This document shows positions 36,225 through 45,203 of a stretch of DNA of 64,000 nucleotides, piece by piece; within the stretch, counting starts at the first letter, position 1, and each line of letters begins with the position of its first letter. This DNA comes from Amphritea sp. 1_MG-2023 (GTDB taxonomy: Bacteria; Pseudomonadota; Gammaproteobacteria; Pseudomonadales; Balneatricaceae), in assembly GCF_030547545.1 (NCBI RefSeq), contig NZ_JAUOQE010000016.1:28765-92764 (forward strand). Direction: 5' to 3'. The position numbers were made by a program, and so were the translations under genes. A model generated the notes under the pieces. That model did no database searches. It saw only the letters and a list, made by a program, of their open reading frames with translations, and was not told where the DNA came from.

Positions 36225-37070
36225 GTGGATTTAGTGCTTCTGCAAACTTTCATTGAAGTGGCTCAAACCCGTAATTTTGGCCGAGCCGCTGATAATCTGT
36301 ATGTTTCATCTTCAACGGTCAGTGCGCGGATTAAACAGTTAGAAGCGGTATTAGGTCTATCACTGTTTATCCGCAAGCATCACGAAGTCTCGCTAACCCC
36401 TGCCGGCGAAGGGTTTGAAAGACATGCGCGTTTTATTCTCAATGCTTGGGAGCGGGCGTATGAAGATACGGCGTTAAGTGATCGACATAAAAAGCGACTC
36501 GTGGTGGCGGGTGTCTCGAGCCTTTGGGATATCTTTTTGCAGGATTGGCTAAGCGATATCTACAACGCGATTCCAAATATTAGCTTAAGGGCAGAAGAAA
36601 GCACGCCATTACGCGTGGTCGAAAAATTAGAGCAGGGATTGATTGATATCGGCTTTATGTATGAGCAACCTAGCCTAAAAGGCTTTAGGGTACGAGAGGT
36701 GGCGACTGTCCCGATGCTATTAGTGTCCACTCAAGCCGATGTTGTGGTAGATAAGGCGATTGCCGAGGGGTATATCCGAGTTGAATGGGGCACGACCTTT
36801 GCCGGCCTTCACGAAGCCGCTTTTCCTCAGCGACCATTGGCACGGGTGCGGGCCAACAGTGGTCGAGTCGCGCTTAATCTCATGCTGAGCTCTGGCGGTG
36901 CTGCTTATCTGCCGCAAGTGATTGCCAGCCCCTTGCTCGACGAGGGAAAGTTGTATCAAGTCAGCGATGCACCGATCATCGAAATGACCGCTTATGCCGC
37001 TTATCATTTACACGGCGAGCATCGCGCCCTAATCAGTTCATTATTGGATCGCTTACCACAACATCAGTGA
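36225..37070 (+). CDS. LysR-family regulator (HdfR-like)
   Basis: A 281-residue LysR-type regulator. The N-terminal winged helix-turn-helix is clear (LLQTFIEVAQTRNFGRAADNLYVSSSTVSARIKQLEAVLGLSLFIR), followed by a linker helix and the effector domain. Overall order and sequence resemble E. coli HdfR. The start is GTG at 36225. It is divergent from the SulP transporter with about 125 bases between, the usual arrangement for a LysR protein controlling its neighbour; that target is inferred. The effector is unknown. Confidence 0.87.
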   Translation: MDLVLLQTFIEVAQTRNFGRAADNLYVSSSTVSARIKQLEAVLGLSLFIRKHHEVSLTPAGEGFERHARFILNAWERAYEDTALSDRHKKRLVVAGVSSLWDIFLQDWLSDIYNAIPNISLRAEESTPLRVVEKLEQGLIDIGFMYEQPSLKGFRVREVATVPMLLVSTQADVVVDKAIAEGYIRVEWGTTFAGLHEAAFPQRPLARVRANSGRVALNLMLSSGGAAYLPQVIASPLLDEGKLYQVSDAPIIEMTAYAAYHLHGEHRALISSLLDRLPQHQ

Positions 37071-37256
37071 TGTTCAGTAGCCTTAGTTGAAGCAGATTCG
37101 CGCCTTTAAGCGTTGGAGCGGTAATACCCCCGCCCATTGGGGAAGTCGAAAATCATAAGCATCGGCAGTTATTCGTATTCAATACTCGGCATCAATGCCG
37201 ACTCTGCTTACTTCAAACCGGTCATCGATAATCCGCCTATCACCCTATAGTGGCGT

Positions 37257-37937
37257 TTAGGCAAAATCCATCGTCACGACAACACGTTTTTCATGAGGCG
37301 CCACGGCTGGCGATCGATGCACGGCACCCAAGCCTTCATTGCCATACCAGCCTTCGCCTTTTAACAGCACAATATCCCCAGCGTTTAGCTGCTGAATACT
37401 CGCGGCATGAGAGTACAGGCCCGACGCATCATCGCTTAACCCCCGATTACCGGCACCGAGTTTGGTGCGATCGAGATCGCCATTGCGCAGCCATTCGGTG
37501 CTCGGACCTCGGTAGGTGCTCACCAGACGACAGCCTAATTTATCCACATGGAAACGGGGACACATGGCACGATCTAACACTTGCAACCTCAAGCCCACCT
37601 CATCTAATTCAAACAAACAGCTGTACATGTCTAATAACAGCGCCAAATCCTCAACAAAGGCTGCCTGTCCGGGTAAATCCGGTAGTAAAGATATGAGTGA
37701 TTCGGTGGGCGATTGATGGTGGATAACAGAGCGAAGATTAAAGTGTGGCTGACACTCGACGAGTGCTTGGCAATAACCAGTGATGTCAGTCGGCAGTGAC
37801 CGTTGCATGACAACGAGATTAATCTGTTCTTGGTAGATAGCAGTCATCACCTCAGGCGAATCCCCCATGGCATGATTATCGACATCCAGATAACCTGTTT
37901 CATAAGCATGACTTTCTATGTGTTCGATGGCATTCAC
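37257..37937 (-). CDS. DUF1826 protein, probably Zur-regulated
   Basis: A 226-residue protein of the DUF1826 family. The recognisable part is MCPRFHVDKLGCRLVSTYRGPSTEWL, with Cys/His/Asp residues that could bind a metal, and a later HRSP motif. Biochemical function is unknown. The family is often found in zinc-starvation (Zur) regulons with COG0523 GTPases. Consistent with that, a perfect Zur-like palindrome lies 25 bases upstream. The start is GTG at 37937; a nearby ATG is out of frame. The gene is isolated, with no COG0523 neighbour in the window. Confidence 0.83.
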   Translation of the reverse strand: MNAIEHIESHAYETGYLDVDNHAMGDSPEVMTAIYQEQINLVVMQRSLPTDITGYCQALVECQPHFNLRSVIHHQSPTESLISLLPDLPGQAAFVEDLALLLDMYSCLFELDEVGLRLQVLDRAMCPRFHVDKLGCRLVSTYRGPSTEWLRNGDLDRTKLGAGNRGLSDDASGLYSHAASIQQLNAGDIVLLKGEGWYGNEGLGAVHRSPAVAPHEKRVVVTMDFA

Positions 37938-37961
37938 AGTAATGACGTCCCATTGAAATTT

Positions 37962-37988
37962 AATTTATGTTATATCATAACATAAATT
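37962..37988. promoter_or_regulatory. Zur-type operator
   Basis: A perfect inverted repeat with 12-base arms (AATTTATGTTAT and ATAACATAAATT) around a 3-base spacer. It contains GTTAT-ATC-ATAAC, matching the GTTATANNATAAC core of gammaproteobacterial Zur boxes. It is 25 bases upstream of the DUF1826 start codon, where it would block the promoter. Confidence 0.82.
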
Positions 37989-38454
37989 AAATAATGAAAA
38001 GATTCGTCATGCAAGTGATGATGGCTTGATTCCATTGAAACGTTACTTGGGATAAGTGTCGCGGTGCCAAAACAAGAGCGGCGTTAGGGTTAAGAATGTT
38101 ATGTTTCTAAGCCTCTGATAAGCGATGAGGCCTAACGAAGCCTTATCGAATATAGAATAAGGGAAGCCGCCCTATAAGCCTCGCGTCAGGCAGAGATCTT
38201 TCTGCCAAGGGGTCTCTTCAAGGGGCTTCTTGTGCAGGGCTTGATGCAAAGACGAGATGCTACGTTCTCTATGCTAATGTCTTTACTCTATGTTTTTTTA
38301 TTCTCAGTTCCTTATTCTCAGTTCCTTATTCTAAGGCCTCTGATCGAGTCGCTTATCGCCGCCGCTGTGTAACCTGAGCATGAGGGGGCAGGGGCTTGAC
38401 GCCGCTAGGTGACAATACCGGTGTTTTGACCGTCGCGGCTTACTAGGTCGCTAA
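37989..38454. other. Gene-free interval at the end of the polysaccharide cluster
   Basis: No convincing gene. It holds a 6-bp hairpin GGCAGA/TCTGCC at 38189-38206 without a T tract and two tandem copies of a 14-base unit (TTATTCTCAGTTCC) at 38298-38325. It may contain the 3' end of the leftward polysaccharide transcript. Confidence 0.5.
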
Positions 38455-39897
38455 TCAAGAAAAACAGCGCAAGCGGCGCAGCCAATGCTTCCACGATGGA
38501 CTCGATAACAGTTCAATCTCTAAGAGTTGACGTTCAACAGGGTCTGTCCTGGTGTTTGAGTAAAGCTCCGCCGGACTCCACAATCCGATGGGAAGCGCCT
38601 GATGACGGCTGATCCAGGGGGAAGTATCCCTTTCTTCTATGGCCTTCGATACATCGTCATGTGCATCGCCTTCTGTCTGATGTCGGTTCGTTGGTGGGTG
38701 CTGTGGATAAGTCGGCAAGGCGCGGCCGAACCAATTAATATCACCACGGATAATGCACAACAACAAGGGTAATGCATTCAAAGCAGCTATCGGAGTGTGC
38801 CACCGATAAGCACGAAAGGTGCGTCGCCGCAAACCGTTTGGGCTGTTATTGACACGGTTGCCACTGAGCGTTTGTGTCGTTAATAACGGCTGTGAGTTCT
38901 GCATCCAAGCTAATAGAGCGGCTAATGGCCAAAGCGGTGTGCTGAGCAGCAGTACTAGGCAGGCCAATAGCCGAGCTATTACACTGGATATATTACCTAT
39001 AGGGTGATGAAAACGGTTGTCAGCTAATAGAAATGGATCGTTAATATGGAAGTCAGCGTTGAGATCTACCCGAATTAAGTGGTTTTTGGCGACGATCGCA
39101 TTCTTGATTTCTAGTCCACTGCCGACATAGGTATTGTCGAGAATGATACTGTCATGAAGGCGGGCACCCCGATCTATTAGGCAGTGGTTGCCGATAACAA
39201 CCCGCCCAGCTAAACGGGCTTCGCTGTGGACTGTCGAGTAGTCGCCAAGGCTGGCAGCACCAGAGGCAAGACTGCGATGATGCATTTTTGACTGTTTACC
39301 CGCTTGTAGGTTGTCGTTGTCGGCAACACCGGCGGTCGATAACTGCTGAGCGTCCTGTTGTAATGCTTGCAACGCGCATTGATGATATTCGGCGAGTGAC
39401 CTTAATAAATGAGCGCTGTTGGTTGGCCGTGACGGGGTGGCTAGGTGGTCTGCTGCGCCTAGCATCGGCCAGGCGAGAGGTCTGAGGTCGCAGGCATCAT
39501 CTGATACGACCAGCACACCTGGAGTTTTAGGCTGCAGGTCGTCGGCGTTAGCAAGCCAGTGAGCATGGGTGCGCAGAATGTCACCACGCACGCCAATATA
39601 AGGGAGGGGTAAGCGGTCGCCTAAATAGGCGCGAATCTTCTCAGGTGAATCACTCTGTTTACTCATTAGGTAATGTATCTTCAGACTCCAACGTAAACCA
39701 TCGCCAAAATGATCACGGATAGCCTTAGTGTGATCGCCCGTTACTAAGAATATTTCGCTAATTCCCTGTTGGCGCAGCTGTTCGAGACAGTGCTCCAGTA
39801 TGGGCTTTCCTCTGACTGGTAGTAATGCCGGGCAGAGTATCTCATTCAACGGTGTTAGTTCAGCGCCATCGCGGTCTGCAAAGACTAGTGCGTGCAT
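38455..39897 (-). CDS. Nucleotidyltransferase / left-handed beta-helix protein fused to a sugar-transferase-like tail
   Basis: A 480-residue protein with three parts. Residues about 1-180 resemble a sugar-nucleotidyltransferase (PALLPVRGKPILEHCLEQLRQQGISEIFLVTGD). About 215-300 form hexapeptide repeats (VIGNHCLIDRGARLHDSIILDNTYVGSGLEIKNAIV). The C-terminal part has a hydrophobic hairpin and an IRGDINWFGRALPTYP segment resembling the KGDMSIVGPRP motif of polyprenyl-phosphate sugar transferases, but degenerate. The canonical GxGTRL nucleotide-binding loop is poor (VFADRDGAELTPL). It may be a modified activator or regulator of the glycan initiation step. It lies 59 bases after the WecG fusion gene and probably shares its promoter. 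Confidence 0.7.
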   Translation of the reverse strand: MHALVFADRDGAELTPLNEILCPALLPVRGKPILEHCLEQLRQQGISEIFLVTGDHTKAIRDHFGDGLRWSLKIHYLMSKQSDSPEKIRAYLGDRLPLPYIGVRGDILRTHAHWLANADDLQPKTPGVLVVSDDACDLRPLAWPMLGAADHLATPSRPTNSAHLLRSLAEYHQCALQALQQDAQQLSTAGVADNDNLQAGKQSKMHHRSLASGAASLGDYSTVHSEARLAGRVVIGNHCLIDRGARLHDSIILDNTYVGSGLEIKNAIVAKNHLIRVDLNADFHINDPFLLADNRFHHPIGNISSVIARLLACLVLLLSTPLWPLAALLAWMQNSQPLLTTQTLSGNRVNNSPNGLRRRTFRAYRWHTPIAALNALPLLLCIIRGDINWFGRALPTYPQHPPTNRHQTEGDAHDDVSKAIEERDTSPWISRHQALPIGLWSPAELYSNTRTDPVERQLLEIELLSSPSWKHWLRRLRCFS

Positions 39898-39956
39898 GTT
39901 AATGTCCTATTCTGTTACATAACGTTAATCAGGAGAGCCACGCTCTCGTGCTGATT

Positions 39957-41444
39957 TCAGCTGGCGCCTTTACCACTGATCAACGCCGGTATGGTTTTAA
40001 TAATTAATCGCAGGTCGCGCCATAGGCTGCGTTTGTGAGCATAGTTGATATCCATTTCCGCCTGCTGCTGGAATGGAATCAGCGAACGCCCCTGTATCAC
40101 CCAGTCCGAGGTGAGGCCAGGACGGATTTCAAGTCGTTTGCGTTGCTCACTGCTGTATTTTTCAACCTCGCTATGCAGCGCTGGGCGAGGTCCCACGATA
40201 GACATATCACCTTTTAGCACGTTCCAAAGTTGGGGTAGCTCATCCAACGAGAGCTTGCGTAAAATGCGGCCAACGCGGGTGATACGAGGATCGTCTTTTA
40301 TTTTGAACAGTACTCCGCCTTGCATCTCGTTTAACGCTTCCAGCTCGGCTCGTCGAGCTTCTGCATCGGCATGCATCGAGCGAAACTTCCATAAACGGAA
40401 CGCACGATTACGGTAACCGGCTCGGGTTTGACTGAAAAACACCGGCCCAGGGGAATCCAGACGGATCGCAATGGCGATCAATGGAAATAGGGGCAGTAAT
40501 ACCAGGAGTGCGCTGCTCGCCAGCGTCAGATCGATCAAGCGTTTGGCTATGAACGACCCCCGGTGTTGCCAGCGCCAACGGAATCGTTGCCAGGCGGCCC
40601 GACACTTGAGTCGCTGTTGTTGGTTGGCCAACAGCAGCGGGAATGATGTTAAAAACTGCTGTGCACGTTTGGCCTTTAACAGACGCAATATAAATAATGG
40701 ATTACCAATCACATAGCGTCGCCACATACGCTTTGGCTCCTGTAACAAACGCCAAACCCATTCCAAACCGCGGGACCGAATCCATGCAGGCGCTCGCGGA
40801 ATATTACCGCCATAAAAATCAAATAAACCACCGACCGCAATGTTGAGCACGCTGTTTAATTGATCCCGGTGCTCGGCAATCCAGAGCTCTTGACGTGGTA
40901 CCCCCATGGCGACAAAGAGGACGCGGGCACCACTACGATTAATCTTGTCAATCACGGCGGGAGTCTCTTTAGGGTCAAAGAAGCCATGTTGGCTGCCGGC
41001 GACGATAAGCCCCGGCGCATGACGTTGCGCCCATTCAGCGACGCGCTCTACTGTGCCGGGTGATGCTCCCAGCAGAAAGATCGGTTGTTGTGTGTCGGCG
41101 AATAAACGACAGAGGTGTGGAAACAGATCGGTACCATTGAGGTTCTCCACGAGTGTGTCATTATTGAGATCGCAGCCTTTGCGAATCCCACTCCCATCGG
41201 GAAATATCAGCCGGGCACTCTGCAGTGCCTGGTGATAACGCGGATCATCAAAGCTGGTGTTGAGGCAGTGCGCGTTAACGAAAAATAGGTCGTTTTGTAC
41301 CTCTCCCAGTACGATCCGACGAACGCTATCGAGTGCCTCTGCAAGGCTGATATTCGCGAAGCAAATCTCTAACAGCGATGATGTTGTCAGGGACGTCGGT
41401 AACGCTGAAGCTTCGGGGACGTTTTGTGGCTTGAATGTGTGCAT
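39957..41444 (-). CDS. WecG/TagA glycosyltransferase fused to a polyprenyl-phosphate sugar transferase
   Basis: A 495-residue bifunctional protein predicted to start and extend the polysaccharide repeat on undecaprenyl phosphate. Residues about 25-260 are a WecG/TagA/CpsF transferase (VNAHCLNTSFDDPRYHQAL, FPDGSGI, GASPGTVERVAEWA, VAMGVPRQELWIAEHR). Residues about 300-495 are a WcaJ/PglC-type initiating transferase with a membrane segment (ASSALLVLLPLFPLIAIAIRLDSPGPVFFSQTRAG) and the catalytic FRSMHADAE...LRKLSLDELPQLWNVLKGDMSIVGPRP block intact. It has its own sigma-54 promoter and upstream palindrome, separate from the main operon. Confidence 0.88.
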   Translation of the reverse strand: MHTFKPQNVPEASALPTSLTTSSLLEICFANISLAEALDSVRRIVLGEVQNDLFFVNAHCLNTSFDDPRYHQALQSARLIFPDGSGIRKGCDLNNDTLVENLNGTDLFPHLCRLFADTQQPIFLLGASPGTVERVAEWAQRHAPGLIVAGSQHGFFDPKETPAVIDKINRSGARVLFVAMGVPRQELWIAEHRDQLNSVLNIAVGGLFDFYGGNIPRAPAWIRSRGLEWVWRLLQEPKRMWRRYVIGNPLFILRLLKAKRAQQFLTSFPLLLANQQQRLKCRAAWQRFRWRWQHRGSFIAKRLIDLTLASSALLVLLPLFPLIAIAIRLDSPGPVFFSQTRAGYRNRAFRLWKFRSMHADAEARRAELEALNEMQGGVLFKIKDDPRITRVGRILRKLSLDELPQLWNVLKGDMSIVGPRPALHSEVEKYSSEQRKRLEIRPGLTSDWVIQGRSLIPFQQQAEMDINYAHKRSLWRDLRLIIKTIPALISGKGAS

Positions 41445-41490
41445 AGCTTGGCCCTTATTAGCACGGTATATCTGGTTTTTAATCTAATAA

Positions 41491-41506
41491 AGCAAGCCTT
41501 GTGCCA
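41491..41506 (-). promoter_or_regulatory. Sigma-54 promoter of the WecG-fusion operon
   Basis: Read on the minus strand: TGGCAC-N5-TTGCT, with GG and GC separated by 10 bases, essentially the consensus. It lies about 50 bases upstream of the fusion gene start. Confidence 0.85.
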
Positions 41507-41589
41507 GTATCTTTATTGTTGCTTAACTTATTGATATTATTTAATAAAATATTATGTTTACGGTTCAAAACCCGCATTGAAAATGTTAT

Positions 41590-41602
41590 TTGCATTTTGC
41601 AA
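41590..41602. promoter_or_regulatory. Enhancer-like palindrome, site 1
   Basis: TTGCATTTTGCAA, arms TTGCA/TGCAA around TTT, centred about 91 bp upstream of the -24 element at 41504-41505. It matches the palindromes near 49.7 kb and 51.67 kb. Confidence 0.7.
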
Positions 41603-41632
41603 CGCAGGTTGAGTCGTAAATATCGCGTTATA

Positions 41633-42685
41633 TCATAGGCGCGCCGTGGCGGGTTTGTATTGTCGTTGTCGCAGGTCTCGCTGAATACGCCGCTGTTGTA
41701 GGTAGCCAATGACTTTATTGGCTCTCTTTTCGAGGCGTTCGTATACGCTAGGTAAGCGGTTCAATAGGTAGGCGGCACCGGCCGTGACTAACGTGCGGGT
41801 CGGTTCTTGTAAGGTGATACGCCAGTGATTATGTAGCGCCTTGTGTAGCAATGAGACGGCGGCTTGACCGGAGCGCAGGCGAATAGCCTGACGTGACAGG
41901 TAGCGAAGTTGATAGGCGCGGGCGATCTTGTGCCAGTCACGAATAAAGGTCGGCGCATAGGCGCGGGTTTTTTCCACCACCTGCTCCCAGGATGCTAGTT
42001 GTTGATATAGGCTGGCCGAAAGACCGCCTTCGTTGAGTCGATATAGCGTCATCGGCTGTGGAATTCCCTCTATCTTCCATGAGGTTGTCAGGGCAATTCG
42101 CACCCAGCATTCGATATCTTCTGAGCGGCGCAATTCGGGATCAAAGTAACAGGTCTCGAGGCCTTCAATACTGTCGGCCGTATAAGCGATCTGATTCAGT
42201 AGCTCTTTTCTCAATACCGGAGCGGAGCCATTACCGATGGGGTTTCTGCAGAATAGATAGCCGGCATCGATATCCGTCAGGCGCGGCATCTGATAACACC
42301 GAGTGCGCTGACCGTCGGCGGTGATAAAGGCCGAACGACTGAAGGATAGTCCCACTGCCGGGTTCTGCGTTAAGTGTTCGGCATGCAGTCTGAGCTTATC
42401 GGCTTCCCAGCAATCATCAGAATCGATAAAGGCGACATACTCGCCACGGGCCTGACGTATACCACTATTACGCGCCCCTGCCAGCCCTCGATTTTGGCTA
42501 TGACGAATGATGCGTATTCTCGGGTCATCAAAGCAAAGGCAGATCTTCAGGCTATCATCGGGCGAGCAATCATCGACAATCAATAGCTCAAAGTCGCCAC
42601 AGGATTGGTTCAATACCGATTGGATTGAGTACGCGACAAAGTTTTCGACGTTATACACGGGCATGACAACAGTACATAAAGGCAT
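41633..42685 (-). CDS. Family 2 glycosyltransferase
   Basis: A 350-residue GT-A fold glycosyltransferase adding a sugar to the growing lipid-linked repeat unit. The N-terminus is classic: CTVVMPVYNVENFVAYSIQSVLNQSCGDFELLIVDDCSPDDS, then NRGLAGARNSGIRQARGEYVAFIDSDD, where the DxD metal site is Asp-Ser-Asp-Asp. The C-terminal third is basic and probably membrane-associated. I placed the start at the ATG 42685, which overlaps the flippase stop by one base (TGATG); the frame is open 60 bases earlier but inside the flippase gene. It is the last gene of the main operon before the next sigma-54 promoter. Confidence 0.88.
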   Translation of the reverse strand: MPLCTVVMPVYNVENFVAYSIQSVLNQSCGDFELLIVDDCSPDDSLKICLCFDDPRIRIIRHSQNRGLAGARNSGIRQARGEYVAFIDSDDCWEADKLRLHAEHLTQNPAVGLSFSRSAFITADGQRTRCYQMPRLTDIDAGYLFCRNPIGNGSAPVLRKELLNQIAYTADSIEGLETCYFDPELRRSEDIECWVRIALTTSWKIEGIPQPMTLYRLNEGGLSASLYQQLASWEQVVEKTRAYAPTFIRDWHKIARAYQLRYLSRQAIRLRSGQAAVSLLHKALHNHWRITLQEPTRTLVTAGAAYLLNRLPSVYERLEKRANKVIGYLQQRRIQRDLRQRQYKPATARL

Positions 42686-43977
42686 CAGAGTTTCTCCAAT
42701 AGGGGGTTCTGCATAAAAGAATGTTGGCGCAACAGCTGATGGCACCAGAGAACGAAGCAGGGCGCGAAGACCAGCTGTGACACGAGTACGGCGATGGCGA
42801 TATTGATCAAGTCGCCGTTGGTCGCCAGCAGTAGTGCGCCAATGTAACCGAGGGTAAATAGGTTTTGAGCGCGGCTATCGGCTGCTGGACGGTTACAGGC
42901 CCGCAGTAACTGAGAACAGCTTTCTGTGACGATGCGCGGTATGGCTGACAGGCAGAGTAGGGTGAGTAGTGGCATGGCGCCGCGCTCAAGCCACTGTTCG
43001 CCGAAAACGATGGGCACATAATAGGGAGCTGCAATCGCCTGTAGTAAAATTAACGGCACGAGCACGATTGCGATGAGAGCGGTGCTGCGCAAGGCACGCT
43101 TCAGTAGTTGCTCGGTCTGTTGACTCAGTTCACAAAGGTGTGGGTACAGCGATGTGGTGGCGGCCCTCAGCAGTCCCTGTGAGATGCCTAAGCCTGCATT
43201 AAAGGCGAAATAGTAAATGCCAAGCGCTTCAACACCGAAGAAACGGCCGATAATCAGGTAATCGATATTGTTTCGCAGCGCTGCCAGCAGATCGATCCAT
43301 AGCAGGTGTTTACCAAAGCTGACGATAGTGCGCCATCCGCGTAGTGTCGGTGTGGTGGTGATGCGCCATGGGTGGTAACGACGAACCTGTATGACCCAGA
43401 TCGGTACCACGAGCAGTTTTGGCAATACCAATGCCCATAAGCCAAACCCGGCCAACAATAAAATCAGCGTGAGCAATGTGTCGGCCAGCGATTGACTCAT
43501 GTCAACTTTAGCAATGTCTTTCAGTCGATTTTCGCGTATTAGAAGGGCCGCCTGAATCGTCCCGCAGGGGAGCAGCAAATAGCTGAAGGCAAGACAGATA
43601 ATCGGTAGCAGCAGATCCGGATTGTCATAAAATAGCGCAATGGGGTAAGCCGCGCCGATTTGCAACAGTGTCAAACTGCCGCAGAGAATCCAATTGAGCC
43701 AATAGCCACTGTCACTGAGCCCTGTTACCTCATGCTTACTGGCCTGAATCAGCTTGCCGGAAATGCCGCCATGGGACAGCACATGAACCATTTCATTGGT
43801 GGCCAATACCAGTGCCGCTAGGCCAAAGACCTCGGGGCCGAGTAAGCGTGCAGCGGTGATCGTGGTGATGATGCGTAGCAGTCGATTACTCATCTGAGTC
43901 CCCGCCATCCATGCGAGGTTGCGAGCCAGGCGGTTATCGAGGAACCCGCGGCTGATGCGGCGAAAAAGAGTGCTCAT
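42685..43977 (-). CDS. wzx: Wzx-type polysaccharide flippase
   Basis: A 430-residue inner-membrane protein with about 12 hydrophobic segments and the oligosaccharide flippase pattern: short basic N-terminus, FLDNRLARNLAWMAGTQMSNRLLRIITTITAARLLGPEVFGLAAL near the start, and FFGVEALGIYYFAFNAGLGISQGL in the middle. It should flip the lipid-linked repeat to the periplasmic face. The start is ATG 43977, overlapping the upstream GT4 stop by four bases (ATGA). It sits between two glycosyltransferase genes, as in Wzx/Wzy pathways. Confidence 0.87.
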   Translation of the reverse strand: MSTLFRRISRGFLDNRLARNLAWMAGTQMSNRLLRIITTITAARLLGPEVFGLAALVLATNEMVHVLSHGGISGKLIQASKHEVTGLSDSGYWLNWILCGSLTLLQIGAAYPIALFYDNPDLLLPIICLAFSYLLLPCGTIQAALLIRENRLKDIAKVDMSQSLADTLLTLILLLAGFGLWALVLPKLLVVPIWVIQVRRYHPWRITTTPTLRGWRTIVSFGKHLLWIDLLAALRNNIDYLIIGRFFGVEALGIYYFAFNAGLGISQGLLRAATTSLYPHLCELSQQTEQLLKRALRSTALIAIVLVPLILLQAIAAPYYVPIVFGEQWLERGAMPLLTLLCLSAIPRIVTESCSQLLRACNRPAADSRAQNLFTLGYIGALLLATNGDLINIAIAVLVSQLVFAPCFVLWCHQLLRQHSFMQNPLLEKL

Positions 43978-45203
43978 TGGACCGCCTGCTGAGGTGTTTT
44001 TTGGTTGAGTACGTCGGCATAGATCGCGGCCATACGGGTGGCAATCTTTCGCCAATCGTAATGCTGATCGAGTTTCTGTCGTCCATTATCGCCAAGCCGC
44101 TGACACAGTGTCGGGTTGGTTAGCAGGGTCAGTAATGCATCAGTCAGAGAGGCTGAGTCGGGCGTGGTTAATAGACCATCATGTTGGTCAGCAATCACGC
44201 TGCGCAGTACCTCAATATCGGCGCCGATAACCGGTTTGCTATAGTGCCAAGCTTCAATATAGGTGACGCCTAGGCTCTCCTGAGTGGAGGGAACACACAG
44301 CATGGTGCAGGCATCCAGCGCGTCATTTTTAGCACTGTCGCTGATCTGATCGAGAACCAGAACACGTTGGTCTGACTGCTGTGCAAAGCAGGCGATTGAC
44401 TCGTTTGTTTGTGGGCCGATAAACACGAAGCGAGTCTCTGGCAATTGGGTCCAGACCTTTTGGGCTGCTTCGAGTAGTTGACGGTAACCCTTGCTGTCGA
44501 CATGACGGCCCAGAAACAGCACCATCGGTGCCTCACCAAGGCCGTGAGCCTGACGAAACCTAGCGCCATTTGCCGTTGGCGTCAGTAATGGGCCTACTGG
44601 GCAGATATAGGTTGAGCTGGGGCGCGCACCGCGTTGAATCAGCCAGTCGCGTTCATAGGCGGTCATGGCGATTAGCGCATCGGCTTCACGATAGAGGTGC
44701 TTAAAGCGGTCGGATGACCAAGCTTGCCCTTCGCGAGCCTCGGTGTGCGCCAATGGCGTCCAGATAAAAGGAATATCACGTTGCCTAGCGGCCCACAGGG
44801 CACTTTCTGCGACGGTCGTCAGGCCGTTGTAAACCCCATGAATCAGATCGCGATCATGGCTGGCATCGAATAGCGCTTGGCGTGCTAGTGGCCGTAAAAG
44901 TTCATCATAGATAGGACGAGCCGCGCGCAGGTGAGGGTGCAGTCGAGCTAACCCCTGCATCAGCATTGATGTCACGGCTGGCGGGCCGACGCGCTGCACA
45001 TCAACGGCGACATCATGACAGCTAGAGCGGCCTGCTTTGGCACTGGCCGCTTCGTTACTGATACCATTGGCGCTGTTATGGCAAACGACTCGCACATCAG
45101 CGTAGGGTTGTAGTCTCTGCGTCAGTTCCCGTGTATGTAGCTCTGAGCCACCAACGGCGGGCCAGTAGCGGGCGAGTGAAAAGAGTGGGCGTATAGGGGT
45201 CAT
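43974..45203 (-). CDS. Family 4 glycosyltransferase
   Basis: A 409-residue GT-B fold glycosyltransferase. The acceptor half opens with RPLFSLARYWPAVGGSELHTRELTQRL. The donor half has GAPMVLFLGRHVDSKGYRQLLEAAQKV and the E-x7-E region LCVPSTQESLGVTYIEAWHYSKPVIGADIEVLRSVI. I set the start at the ATG 45203, which overlaps the preceding stop by one base (TAATG); upstream in-frame residues belong to the polymerase gene. It acts on the cytoplasmic face during repeat-unit assembly. The sugar is unknown. Confidence 0.88.
   Translation of the reverse strand: MTPIRPLFSLARYWPAVGGSELHTRELTQRLQPYADVRVVCHNSANGISNEAASAKAGRSSCHDVAVDVQRVGPPAVTSMLMQGLARLHPHLRAARPIYDELLRPLARQALFDASHDRDLIHGVYNGLTTVAESALWAARQRDIPFIWTPLAHTEAREGQAWSSDRFKHLYREADALIAMTAYERDWLIQRGARPSSTYICPVGPLLTPTANGARFRQAHGLGEAPMVLFLGRHVDSKGYRQLLEAAQKVWTQLPETRFVFIGPQTNESIACFAQQSDQRVLVLDQISDSAKNDALDACTMLCVPSTQESLGVTYIEAWHYSKPVIGADIEVLRSVIADQHDGLLTTPDSASLTDALLTLLTNPTLCQRLGDNGRQKLDQHYDWRKIATRMAAIYADVLNQKTPQQAVQ

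Noticed and set aside
37250..37696. 148-residue plus-strand frame opposite the DUF1826 gene
   Set aside because: It is antisense to a recognised protein family and has a composition typical of shadow frames.
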